From Branchiostoma floridae (lineage: Eukaryota; Chordata; Leptocardii; Amphioxiformes; Branchiostomatidae), in the NCBI RefSeq assembly GCF_000003815.2, contig NW_023365789.1, positions 355,344 through 417,343 on the forward strand: a DNA stretch of 62,000 nt, read 5' to 3'. Position 1 is the stretch's first letter; every line of letters begins with the position of its first letter. The translations under genes were made by a program, and so were the position numbers. The notes under the pieces were generated by a model, which worked only from the letters and a program-made list of their open reading frames with translations, had not been told where the DNA came from and did not search any database. This document shows positions 21,501-32,804 of this stretch, one piece after another.

Positions 21501-24286
21501 CATTTGACGGCCACGTCCTGCTTCCAGTGCAGATGTCGGGCTTTTTTCACGTAGGCGAACCCCCCACGGCCGAGAATGGACTGTTCCTCAAGTCGGTCAA
21601 AGTTTATGATGGGAAACTTCTGGTCAACCGTCACGCTGGGGTATCTCCTCGCGCTGGAAAATACATCATCAAAACTGATCTAGATGTGCAGGAATATTCT
21701 ACTTCATATTAGCAAGAAGGAGTGGCTTTGTTTGGAACTGATTTGTTGTCAAATTGCCCTTGACTTGCCTTAGATATCAAACAGACTTTGAATATTCTCA
21801 TACCTGTTCTGCAGCCCATCTTTCTCTTGGCCAACAACTGAACCGACGGCTCCAGTTTCTTGGCCTCTACGGTCTGGGGTCTGAGGAAAAAATGGTGTTT
21901 TACTTTACAACTTAATGAAATTCACATATTCCATTTCTTGTTTAACACATTTTGGCTATATTAACGTAAATTATTGTCTTCATAGTCGTCATTTTGATAT
22001 TTTCACCACAAGTAAAGACATCAAAGTTTACAGCGTCCCATAAAGTATTTGTATCCAACCATGATGTCAAAACAGCTGAACAATTACTGAAACGGCACTA
22101 GTCTAAGTCAAAATTCAATTGTAAAGGTCACCCCACCCTGGGTTCTGGTAAAAGCTGGTCCGCCAGCTGCTGGAAGTCCAGGTCTCTGAGGTGCTGCTCC
22201 AGGGCGGAAAGTGTGGCCGCCTCACCTTCCTTCTCTCTCCACTGTACCAGGGTCTGGTACACCTGGTCAGGAACATCGTCTGGAGCGGAAGCCTGATAAA
22301 TGAATTATTGCAAATTATCATATGATAATGGTTTCATTCCAGTTCAAATCCTTTACTGATACAGCTGGCCATAAGTTGTGTCTGGAGCAGAATAAGTCAT
22401 TGTAAAGTATCACATGTCAATGATTTCAATCCAGGTAAAACATCAGATGTATGTTTGTTTTGTTTACGGTTATAAGTTTATTTGTGAATAATCATGTGAT
22501 AAATAAGTTTTTTTTTAAATATTATTTTAAAAAGGAATTAGGATCGCGGCTAAGGCTTTTTAGACGTAAGCATGATGAAAATATTTAAAGAAGATTGATT
22601 TTTTAAAGACAAGCGTTGATGCTAGTTTCTCTCTATTTCTCTGTAAAGCTAGTAAAACAATAATCTCACCTTGATGACGTCCATCGCCCTGTTGCTGAGC
22701 CCCAGGCTCCGGGCGAGAGGTTTCCACTGGGTTTGACTCGCCCTCACGGACAGGCGGTTGAAGGCCTGGAGAATTCTCTCTTCTGAATAAAAGAACGCAT
22801 GTTCGTTTCAGTCATTGCATATAATATAATATATAATATAAGGGCGAGCGGCTTCCACTGGCTTTCCGTCACCTTAACGGACAGAAGGTTGAAGGCCTGA
22901 CGGATCTTTACATCAATACCTTTATGGTGAAAAAGATGTTAGATATATTATATGAATTCTCTCATCTCATTGGAAAATGTAAGGTAAACCACAGGCTGTA
23001 CTATAAAAAAAACAGTACATTAAGTGTTTAAAAAATTAATTCTAATTCTCATAGAAGAATTCTAAATCCTCCTGGATTCCAATTTCCAATTTGACATACA
23101 CGCACGGTCCTATATGCAGGTGGAATTCGAAATCTGAAATTTTGTGTATTAAACAAACAATATGAAAACTCAACTATGGAGCACTAAATATTATATCAAA
23201 ACATAAACATAAATAGAGCGGCTCTAATGGAAGTGAAAAAAAAGTAATTTATAATAACCAAAGTCTCTTTAAAGTCTCTTTGACAGTCTGTCTTAATCAT
23301 GTCCCACCTTTCTCAGCCTCCTGCTTCAGGAAGGCCATGATGGCGCCGGTGCCTTGTTTACACACATCCTGTGGAGGGTATGTCAGGGGGTTGCCAGAAA
23401 CATCCAAGTCCTTCAGCTTGTCTGCTCGGCGAAGGGCGGTTGGGAGCCTGGTGATGTTGTTGTTCTTTATGTACAGTTTCTCCATGGCAGGTAGTTCACA
23501 CAGGACTTCTGGGAACGTGTCGAACTTGTTGTTCCAGAGTTGGACCACACGTAGGTTGTGCAGGTGACTCATGGTGCTCGGCAGGGTTCTGAGGAGGTTG
23601 ACTTCCAGTGCCAAGAACCACAGGTGTTGTAAGTTTCCCACTTCATCTGGGACCATGTCAAACTTGCAGCCACCAGCATACAGTTTCTCCAGTGTCTTCA
23701 GCTGCAGCACCTGTCTGGGGAACTCATCAAACTGACAGTCGTTAATACCGAGAGTCTTCACTCTGGCGAGTCGCGTGACGTCACTGGGTAGACGTCTGAT
23801 GGGGTTATAACCGACACTTAACACCTCAAGGTTAGGGAGCGAGCACACGCCTGAGGGTACCTCCGTCAGCTGATTACCATTAATGAACAGGTGTGTCAGT
23901 TTCTGCAGCTTTTCCACTTCAGGAGGGAAGGTGGAGAGATTATTATTACGGACACTTAACACCTCAAGGTTTGGGAGCAAGCATACGCATGAGGGCATCT
24001 CCGTCAGCTGATTATCATAAATGTACAGGTGTGTCAATTTCTGCAAGAAACCGATCGCCTGTGGCAAACTTGTCAGCATGTTGCCGTCAGCGTCCAAACG
24101 GTATAGTTTCTGCAGACGGCCGATTGCTTCCGGGATGCTAGTTAGTTTGTTTCTGGACACATCTAGAAACTCCAGGTCGGTGATATCAAACACCTCCTCC
24201 GGGATGGACGTCAGACCCTGGTTACTCAGGTCAAGCTTCAGGCGACCGTCGACGGTCTGAGGCTGGAGGTTCAGGCCTGCCGCCAT
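18528..24286 (-). CDS. LRR-death domain-RIP-like kinase, copy B
   Basis: The cleanest copy: 753 codons plus stop. Exons: 23308-24286 (LRR, from the ATG), 22670-22782 and 22137-22292 (death domain), 21804-21880 (spacer), kinase 21474-21653, 21014-21311, 20724-20869, 20425-20474, 19589-19744, 19103-19188, and last exon 18528-18548 (AAASKK, TAA). Rough residues: LRRs 10-315, death domain 328-410, kinase 455-745, ATP Lys 492, catalytic Asp 586, DFG Asp 604. The start ATG (MAAGLNLQPQ) lies six bases after an acceptor, TTCGTTCAG, so a non-coding 5' exon is expected upstream. Same order, phases and exon lengths as A and C, but no linker exons between LRR and death domain. Function is inferred from domains only. 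Confidence 0.87.
19103..21653 (-). CDS. RIP-like kinase exons of copy B
   Basis: Six kinase exons with intron phases identical to A and C. Key motifs are GRGGFAYV, VAVKCLL, HCDLKAENVLL, DFGLSKWKAESRVV, APPEF, FGVLLWEIVTRRQPYA and LMQTCWSQDPEDRPTF. The activation segment has Ser and Thr residues (TKTSPEGSTITHAPPE) that could be phosphorylated. In the 298-base exon 2, the stretch 21024-21252 differs from A at only one base by my reading, while the bases just beyond it differ strongly. Confidence 0.85.
19814..20346. mobile_element. TTAA-flanked fold-back MITE, 533 bp, in copy B
   Basis: Ends TTAAAGGGGCATTCCACTCC and its reverse complement, with pairing that continues through GGGAGT and TTTTCC-ATAGATA. 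Between kinase exons 4 and 5 of copy B; not in A or C. Confidence 0.8.
22137..22782 (-). CDS. Death-domain exons of copy B
   Basis: Exon 22670-22782 reads EERILQAFNRLSVRASQTQW and then KPLARSLGLSNRAMDVIK. Exon 22137-22292 reads through YQTLVQWREKEGEAATLSAL to LRDLDFQQLADQLLPEPR. Together they make one death domain of about 85 residues. The end of the second exon uses a GTGGGG donor. This choice keeps frame with the spacer exon (TPDRRGQETGAV) and is matched in copy C. Confidence 0.82.
22816..22842. repeat. (TATAA)n microsatellite, copy B
   Basis: Short AT-rich repeat in the intron upstream of the death-domain exon. It is the shorter counterpart of 46686-46762 and forms the broken edge of the partial death-domain exon. 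Confidence 0.85.
22843..22913 (-). pseudogene. Partial duplicate of a death-domain exon in copy B
   Basis: Minus-strand sequence reads IRQAFNLLSVKVTESQWKPL, clearly a second, diverged version of the first death-domain exon (compare LQAFNRLSVRASQTQWKPL). It is cut off after the KPLA motif by the AT-rich (TATAA)n tract at 22816-22842. It has no donor, so it is probably an exon relic in the intron upstream of the real exon 22670-22782. Confidence 0.65.
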
Positions 24287-24292
24287 GTTGGC
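23308..24292 (-). CDS. LRR exon of copy B (13 repeats)
   Basis: One exon with about 13 LRRs. The N-terminal half is variable (NQLTEMPSCV, NNLSTFPPEV, GNQLTEVPSGV). The C-terminal half, from NPIRRLPSDVTRLARVKTL to SGNPLTYPPQDV, is shared almost unchanged with copy C. Two repeats carry Cys in place of the usual Asn (NDCQFDEF, GGCKFDMV), which suggests a specialised face of the solenoid. The exon ends GAG AAA G in phase 1, with a GTGGGA donor that is weaker than the GTGAGT of A. Confidence 0.87.
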
Positions 24293-24354
24293 CTGAACGA
24301 AGTACAGAGAAATAGGTATAAAGCTTGCATGTACTTGACTGACATGCAAGTTCG

Positions 24355-24540
24355 AAAGAGACACAGACACCCACACATAAATACACACGTAAATATAAAC
24401 ACATAAGCACACTCACACATTCACACCCAACGGCACGCACAAACAAACATGCACACATATTTTTTATACAATACATATACACATAAACACAGATAAACAC
24501 ATATACGAATATACACGCGCGCCCACACATACACAAAACA
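24355..24540. repeat. Degenerate CA-rich repeat upstream of copy B LRR exon
   Basis: Imperfect ACACA/ATACACA repeat just 5' of the LRR exon. Open frames through it come from the repeat, not from a gene. Confidence 0.8.
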
Positions 24541-24787
24541 ACACATTAATATATGCGAACCAACTTTCATCTCGCTTTAGCAGACAAATATTGATGGAAG
24601 TAGTTGAACTTTTCAACATCACCTAAGCCTTATTGGTAGTGGATGTTTGTTTTTGTTTTTTTTTTGTTTTTTTGCAATTTAAGAGCATGTTTACGTGCAA
24701 TATATAGGCTCGGTCCATGGGCCAATCTCTCTTAATCACTATCCATGACAACACAAGTATGTAGCCATAGAACGTTATTCCCCTACG

Positions 24788-25195
24788 TGACCTTTGAACT
24801 CCAGTGGGAGGTGGCGCCAGGTACAATGTACAAACATACCTGCGCTGCCAATACATTTCAACCGGTCCAAGTTGGAATTTTAGACAGGAATTTCTCCCTT
24901 TTTTTGCAAATTTTACAGATTAGTAAATGATGATCTATCCTGTAGTTTTACTGCCCAATGTGTGTGCTTGTCATCATCATTACATCAGAAGAATTCTAAC
25001 TTTGAACATCAGCTAAGCCTTATGGGTAATGACTTGACATCTATTTTATGCGATTTAAGAACTAAACATATTTACGTAGGATAGACTCTTTCGCAGGCTA
25101 ACCGACATGCTCACTCCGCCATCTTCATTTACTGACAACACATGACAGTATGTATGTAGCCGTAGAACGTTATTCCCCTACTTGACCTTTGACCG
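24788..25195 (-). promoter_or_regulatory. Two DR1-type sites upstream of copy B
   Basis: 24788-24800 is AGTTCAAAGGTCA on the minus strand. 25183-25195 is CGGTCAAAGGTCA. Each sits in its own copy of the conserved block. Confidence 0.4.
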
Positions 25196-26228
25196 CCAGT
25201 GGGAGGTGGCACCAGGTACAATGTACAAACATACCCGCGCTGCCGAAAGATGTAAACATGGTCAACTTGGGGTTTTAGACGGGATTTTTCTCCGTTTTCA
25301 AATCCACAACTTAGTAATAAGAAGCTGTGCAATTGATAAGAACATAACGATATGAAAGCACGATTAATCTATATTTTGTAATCAATAATTACTGATTAGG
25401 ATGCTATAAGTAACTAAGAAAGAACCTCACTATCAAGCTCAAGCCATACCATTTGCTGGTTTAAAAGATGGAGTTTCCTATGTTTGCATTGGATACATTG
25501 GATACACCGTCTCACACGGTGTCTAGTAAAATGATAAACAAACCTACAGCATAAGAATTGTGCCCAATTACCTACAGTTTTCACTCTTTGTGCATTATGT
25601 TGGGACGATGTGAGGAACAGTTAGTCTGAATCTTTATTTCAATCTGTTTTTTTTACTGGCTCGCTTCCCTCAAAAATCCCAGCCACTACTACCTACGGGA
25701 CCCAACCTCTGCTTGAAGAATACCGTATCCATACTTGTTCTTTAAACGTCAGTGGAAGGTGGCACCAGGTACAAAGTATAAAGATAACGGCCCTACCCTG
25801 CCAAAGTGGCAAACACGTCACACTAGGGGTTTTAGACGTGACTTGTTCAACTTTGATGTTAGTTAATAATGACGAGCTTCAGAATAATACGTTACATCAG
25901 GATTTGAGGACTGAATGCGATAAAACTTAAATTTGTATTCCCAATGACAAATCGCATCTTATGGCATGTTCGTTACAAACACTGATACTTAAATTCCCCC
26001 AATACTAGCCGGCCTCCACCCACTCACTATTGTATATTCACGTAACTTTTTTTCTTTGTTAATCTATTTCCTTTGTCAGGACAGATTTAGTGCAATATAG
26101 ACAATCTGCTTTTGGTTGTCATGAAATCAGTCAAAGTGTGTCCACCTCTAACTAGCGCATTAGGTATGTTGGTTTCCATGGCACCCATTGGCAAAAACAC
26201 AAAAGTTGCTTGTAACATGATGATTTAA

Positions 26229-27133
26229 CCCTATCCAGACCGGGGGGGGGGGCTAAAAGTGCCTGCGCCAACTTTGACGTGTTATAACTGCCGAACGACG
26301 TGTGCTAGGACTACGAAACTTGGTGACTTTTCCTAAAATATTGTTAGCAACAATTCCGTGGAAAAAAATTTAGTTTGTGATTTTTCGTGTTGCCATGGCA
26401 ACGGGTTTCTGACAGGCTTATTTTACCGAATTTACTAATTTCAGTTTGAATTATGGGATTTCACATTTTTCTTGCTATACCAAACTTGTTTATCGATATC
26501 ATTAAGATCCTGTGCAATTTTAAGTTACATTTCTAATTATTTATTCATAATTTATGCTAATTTGATGACGTCATGGGTCAAAATCCAAGATGGCGGACAA
26601 TGCCATTTTCAACGATAAATACATGTTATTTTTACTCAAATTCCGTCAAAATCTTTTATTTTCTTACATAACATAATCATTTGAACCTTTTTAGTCCACT
26701 TCCATTGGGTTTTGGGGTTATATGGGGAAAAATCGTATTTTAGAAAATTCAAGCTTGTCGATCCAAGATGGCCGACAAATGACGTCATTTTCTGACGTCA
26801 TATTGGCGTCAGTGTCGTCGTCATTGGCAACGAAAGACTTGGCAGACTTAGACACCAAGACGATAACCTTTATAGTCATTGTTTTCTTTAATACATTTAA
26901 GTATAGCGGAAATTTCATATATAGACGATTTTAGCCTAAAATATGGCATTATGACGTTATAATTACGTCATATTGCGTCATAACGATACCAAACTTACAG
27001 AAAATATAAAAGTTTACTAGTACATCATCCCCTCCAAATTTGGTTATCGTAACTCAAGCCGTTTTGAAAATACGAAGGGGGGGTCAAAAGAGCCCCGTCC
27101 CAGGTATCCCAAAAAAGCCTGGTCTGGATAGGG
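26229..27133. mobile_element. TTAA-site element (905 bp) present in B flank only
   Basis: TIR CCCTATCCAGACC at the left and GGTCTGGATAGGG at the right, flanked by TTAA (26225-26228) and TGAA (27134-27137). The empty site is visible at 13924-13927 in A's flank. CCC ends plus TTAA point to a piggyBac-type non-autonomous element (inference). Inside is GTTGCCATGGCAAC and several GACGTCA motifs. No transposase ORF. Confidence 0.75.
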
Positions 27134-28226
27134 TGAAAATAAATCAATGGATAGGCAGGGGACCTTAATATCTAACTTTTCTGTGTTAAAGTGAAAAGTT
27201 TGCTATCGCACAGAAAACTTATTCTCAGTTTCCATCGAATCACACAAGGTCTATTTCTAAGGTGAGTGACGCAACACTGCAGCATAACAAGGTAACGATT
27301 ACTCACGGTTTTAACACTTGGGTGGTACGAATTAGGGTGAAACCTTCTTCGTGAATTGTTCTTTTCCGCTCAGTAGCCAGACACACTCTTTTCCCCACGT
27401 AGACGTGTTTGCCCTGCCCTAAAAGTAGAATTTCCCCTCATGTCACGTGAGCGCGATGATTCAAGTTGACTTTATAACACCTGCTGGAGTGAAACATATG
27501 ACCTTGTTTGACCACAAAAGTAGAAATACAACCATTGTAGTGATGATTGATGGATATTTCTTCTCTGAACCGATCAAAAACAAACACATAGATGGGTATC
27601 AAACTCACCTGTTGTGCCTACGTGTTAGTGCTGACCTCTGACCCCTAGGAGGGTGATTACTACGTACGGTGTGGACTTAACGAACGTGTGAGGTGATAAG
27701 GTGAAGATTGGGTAATTGTACTTTTGATGGAGGGGAATTTGCAGTAATATTAAATAATTTTACAGTGCAAGGGATGAAGCATCGACACCTGGCAGGAAAA
27801 CTAGTAGTTACTTGACAATTTACACATTGAATTTTTAAGATCATTTTTTTTGTCATTTCTGTTATGTGGTTTACTTTAAGAGAGTCACTATTTTTATGAG
27901 TTTTTATTTTTTTATTCATTAGAACACCAAATATGGCGTTTAGAAGGGCTATCTGTATGATTTTGCCCAAATGGTGCCTCATGTTTTTACTTAGTAAGTG
28001 GACTTTACGAGCATATGATGTGATCATGATCAAGACATATAAGCAGAATTTTTCCAACTGTTCTTCTTTTCAGTCCTTTGTCAGCGATTAATTGGGCAGC
28101 TTTACGTCCTTTCCTACCACAAAAATAAAATAAAAAATCCTGAAAAATTGTCACCTGTTTTGCCCACGTGTCCGTACCCACCTTGTGACCCCTACAATGG
28201 TGTTTACCAGGTACGGTGTTGACTTA

Positions 28227-28557
28227 AGCTAGGGGCACAACCCGCCGTACTTGCAAGTGCGTGCTGTCTACGTGCCAAAACGTGGGCAATCTTTTGGTAT
28301 CCGTAAGTGGTAAGTACCGTCTCCGTACGAACACGTGGCGATTCCCACGGATTTGGGAGCACGCAGACACGATGTAGAAATTTAAGTGCATGCAGAACTT
28401 TCTCTGCGTTCGGGCTGTGGATTCGCCTTCCGTACGTGCCAGTACGGGCGACGCACCTGCCATGTACAGACTGAACGTTTTCAGGAATACGTGGCGGACG
28501 TGCCTCCACAAAAAACGTACGGACAAATTGCACGTACGGCGGGTTGTGCCCCAGGCT
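28227..28557. mobile_element. MITE with TTA target duplication (B flank)
   Basis: Near-identical to 15117-15448 and in the same flanking sequence, so it was present before the A/B flank duplication. TTA on both sides. Confidence 0.7.
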
Positions 28558-29215
28558 TTAGGTAAATATTGAGGTGACCGTACGTGAGGTTAGCAACTTA
28601 TGCTTGTTGGAGGCATGTATACGTAATTTCGCAACATTCCAACATTTTTGCTACAAACGGAATACTAAAAAAAATTAGTTAGCTATAAGAAAGGTTAACT
28701 TTGTTGATTGCTTTCAATGAATGGCACTATGAACAAAAATACCATATTAGATAGTAAAGTCGTGTATTAGTTCACCCATCGTGCCCATACAACTGCGCCA
28801 AATCTCAACCGTTAGTTTGTCAGCCATATAGCTTTACGTCCTTTACAGCCAGAAAAATCAATAAATACCTTCTAAGTATAGTCACCATCTGCCCATAGTG
28901 ACCTTATGAACTCCTTAATGGTGTTTACCAGGTACGGTGTTGACTCAGGTAAATATTGAGGAGACCTTACGCCGGTAAGCCGTACGTGAGGTTAACATGT
29001 TAAACTGACGGCACATTCCATGTCTCGGGGATTGTAGCTATAGGGCTGCTTGTGTATTAGTGCCGATAAGAGCTTCGTGTAATCGGGCCAAGTTTCTAAC
29101 GTAGGAGAATCTTTGAAGAGAAATTAAAATTGTGAAGCAAATAATTGTGGTCGTGCAATATAATTTATATCGCAGAAGAAACTTCTATATTAAGATACCT
29201 CGGAAGCTATTAAAT

Positions 29216-30093
29216 AGTTCCTGTTGTAATTTAAACGGCAGTAGTCCCTGCAGTACCGACGCTGTTCGTTAGGGTGACGAATTGTCGAGCACACTACAGA
29301 TTGCGGGCAGAGGTCACTCCTTACTGACCCATGTACTTATTGACTCGCTGTTGTTGTTTGTTTGTTTGTTTGTTTATTTCGATCTCCAATTAGAGTGTTG
29401 TTGTTCATCCGTCGCCGTTGTATTCGACGATGACTGAAACATCCCGCCAGATGTCAACATGTCCAACGTGGGGTTTTAGACTGGAATTTTCCCATTCTTA
29501 ATTCCATAGCCAATTATTACAAACTGTGTAATTGATAATAATATGACCATATGAGGGTCCGATCAAGTTATACCTTGTAATCGTTCATTTATTCATTCAT
29601 CATCATGATTAGATAACTGAGATGTGATCGTAACATTGATACAGTAGTAGCCCCGACACTATCCCGAGACTTTTTGCCCACTTTGGCCCCAATATACAGT
29701 GCCGCATTAATAACCTCAAGTAATGTCACAATGTTTAAAGAAAAATCACTAAGGCGCACTCTCACTCGTTATCTCCTCAACATTTACCTGAGTCAACACC
29801 GTACCTGATAAACACCGCTCTGGCAGGTCAGTACGGGCACATGGTGACTACACTCAGAGGGCATTTATTGATTTTTCTGGCTGTAAAGGACGTAACGTTA
29901 AAGCTTTATGGCTGACAAACTAACGGTTAACAAATGGCTGATAAGAAGCGCAGTTGTATGGGCTCGATGGGTGAACTAATACACTACTTTACTAACTAAT
30001 ATGGTATTTTTGTTCTTAGTGCCATTCATTATACCAAAGTATTTCATTTTATGTATGTTTGTTTAAAGAAAAATCACTAAGGCGCACACTCAC

Positions 30094-30146
<53 letters not shown>

Positions 30147-32700
30147 TACACACGGGTCTATCGATGAGGTAAATTGATATAAACTACAAAACAACACGGT
30201 CCCGAATACTTACAGTTTTCCCTATTCAGGCAGCAGGTTGTTACCAACAAGGTGTTGTAGTGTTACTCTTGGAGTGTTCGTGTAAAGTTTGAATGTACAG
30301 GCGGTGTGTCGTCTCACTTCTCTCTCACCAACTGGGCGTACTTTTCTGCTCACGTAGATATCGTTAGACTGATAAAAAGTTAACCTTCTCTCATATGTCA
30401 CGTGAGGTACGGAAGGGCGCCTTTCATTATTTTGCGTGATGATTTCATAAGCTTTCCGTGAAAATATCAAACCTCGACCGAAAAAGTTGACAGACAATTA
30501 TTGCAGTGATCACTTGGTTTTTCTTTTGCTCTTAATTAAGACATACAAATCCATGGCGAGTAGAGATATTATGAAGTTACACCTGTGTGCCTAAGTGTTC
30601 CTGTGGACCCGGGAGGGTGTTAACCAGGTATGGTGTTTACCTAACGAACGTGTGAGGTGATCAGGTGAGGGACAGTTCATTTGATGTTTTTGCGAATTGG
30701 AGTGGGGGGGGGGGTGTAGCATTCATCAGTCTTTGCAAGAGAAGAGATATGATACTGACACCTCACGGAAATATTAACTATTCACCTGACAATACTAATG
30801 AAAAAGGGCCACAAATACGGGAATGATACACTTAGAAGGGGCATCTCTGTGGAAGTACCAACAAATTCGATGCTGACTTCAGAAACATGTGAGGTGATAA
30901 GTTAAGGGGCGAGCCAATTATACTATTTTGAGGCGTGCAGTTCTCAAGGTTTTAGTGTAATTTGCAGCTAGAGAGATGCGTCATGGACGCCTGTTGAAAA
31001 TTTAATGTTAATTAGTTAGTAATAATTACTATGTTGATGGTTGACACGTTTGCAGAAAAGCATCTCTATGATTTTATCATCACACAACCCCAACGTCCCA
31101 GTGGTTAAAACGTTATTCTCGCCTGTTGTACCTCTTGTTCCGAGAGACCCCATGAACCCCGGAGAGAGGCGGTACCCGGTACAGTGTGGACTTTACGATA
31201 AGGCGCAGAACGTTTTACAGCAGGGGCTGGTGGTGCTTTGGCATTTATTGATTTATTTTAACAATAGGCACCTGCCGAAACTTTACGTTGCTAGTTATAA
31301 GAATTTACAAATGACTGGTTTATTGATGATATACACACTTACATGACAGAGTCAACAGACACAATTTTGATGCATGTGTATGTAGGCTAGCAGTGGATGG
31401 TCATCCATATTAGACAGTCTTAATGGTGAATCAATTCGTGTACTACCTCAACGGTATTGTCTGCCCTTTGTAGCTATCCGCTAGTTAGGCAGGGTCTTAC
31501 ACAGCAACACACAGAGCAATAAATAATGATAAACAATACACGGAGTTGCTTTCATGCCTCCGTCTCCAAACTGACCTTATGCACTCCGTAATAATGTTTA
31601 CCAGGTACAGTGTTGATTCGGGTATGTCTTGAGATGTAGGGACTTTGAAGGTGAAAGGTTAAAAACGGCTCATCATAAGTTATGTTTTGTTGAGGGGTGT
31701 ATTTTGGCACATTTACTACAAGGGGAATGCTAGCAAGGTGTAAGAAAGAGCGACCATTTGCGGTTACGATTGCTTTTATGTATTGCACTATGAACGAAAC
31801 AGTTAGAAAGGTAGTGTATAAGTTCACCACCTTGCCCATAATGACCTTGTGAACTCCACAACGCTGTTTACCAGGTTCGGTGTTGACTCAGGTAAATATT
31901 GAGGTGCGTGCGTGAGGTTAACATCTTATGCTTGCTGGAGGGATGTAATTTCCCAACATTTTTGCTATAAACGGAATGCTAGTTAGTTCTAAGAAATGTT
32001 AACTTTTTTAATTGCTTTTAAATATAATAAATGGCACTATGAACAAAAATACCATATCAGTTAGTAAAGTATTGTATTATTTCACCTTTCGTGCCCATAC
32101 AAGTGCGCTTCTTGTCAGCCATTTTGTCGACGGTTGGTTTGTCAGCCATACAGCTTTACGTACTTTACAGCCAGAAAAATCAATAAATACCTTCTAAGTG
32201 TAGTCATCATGTGCCCGTACTGACCCTGTGAACTCTACAATGGTGTTTACCAGGTACAGTGTTGACTCAGGTAAATATTGAGAAGACCGTACGGCCGTAC
32301 GTGAGGTTAACGTCTTTAACATGTTAGATAAGGGGGTCATTTCATTTATTTGGGGATGACTGTTTGTGAAAGAGTGTTGCTAACGATGAATCATTTCAAA
32401 CATCTCACTGCATGATCTAAGGATCCAGACAGCTTGGATGATGTTATGACTATACCTTTAAGGCCAGCCTGATTTCGCACAGATTGGGTTGTTTGTGATA
32501 TTAATGACTTTATACCTTGTGAATAAATATAGAAATAATTTAAAACCTAGTTAACGCAAATACGCTGATGATAAAACCATGGTGTTGACATATAATATTC
32601 AAGAAATATTGTTTTGCAAATGTTCTAATTAAGTGATTACTTCCTTGTATCTTTCTCACATGTCGATTATTGTCCGTATGTTAGAACGTAATCAAATGAG
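29216..32700. other. Repeat-rich interval between copy B flank and SMPD2
   Basis: No gene recognised. It holds several copies of a block beginning GTGTTTACCAGGTACGGTGT and running into GACTCAGGTAAATATTGAGG: about 30620, 31590, 31860 and 32240, and one inverted at about 29760-29820. The pieces around 31970-32310 match 28680-28985. (CA)n lies at 30085-30153. Confidence 0.6.
29745..30035 (-). repeat. Inverted copy of the 28700-28985 segment
   Basis: Reads on the minus strand as the same sequence found directly at 28700-28985, 15600-15850 and 31990-32270. Together with 28700-28985 it forms a 0.3-kb inverted repeat separated by about 0.8 kb. Confidence 0.75.
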
Positions 32701-32723
32701 AGGCCACGGCTTGATGACAGTAA

Positions 32724-32729
32724 TTTATT
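32724..32729 (-). terminator. Candidate poly(A) signal of the SMPD2-like gene
   Basis: AATAAA on the minus strand, about 75 bases after the TAA stop at 32805-32807. Position and sequence fit a polyadenylation signal; no transcript evidence is available. Confidence 0.5.
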
Positions 32730-32804
32730 GACCAAATCGTCCTTTAATGTGCACGTTTGCACCGTCACAGCAGTAGAGTGCTCCTTATAGTAGTTATATT
32801 TATC

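Larger units (their letters stand above)
24895..29215. repeat. 5' flank of copy B, segmental duplicate
   Basis: Pairs with 12571-16135 over most of its length. The main difference is the 905-base element at 26229-27133. No gene supported. Confidence 0.8.

Noticed and set aside
31041-31346. 101-codon frame in the B-SMPD2 interval
   Set aside because: Part of it comes from the recurrent ACCAGGTACGGTGT-type repeat; no domain, and it is not kept in other copies of the repeat.
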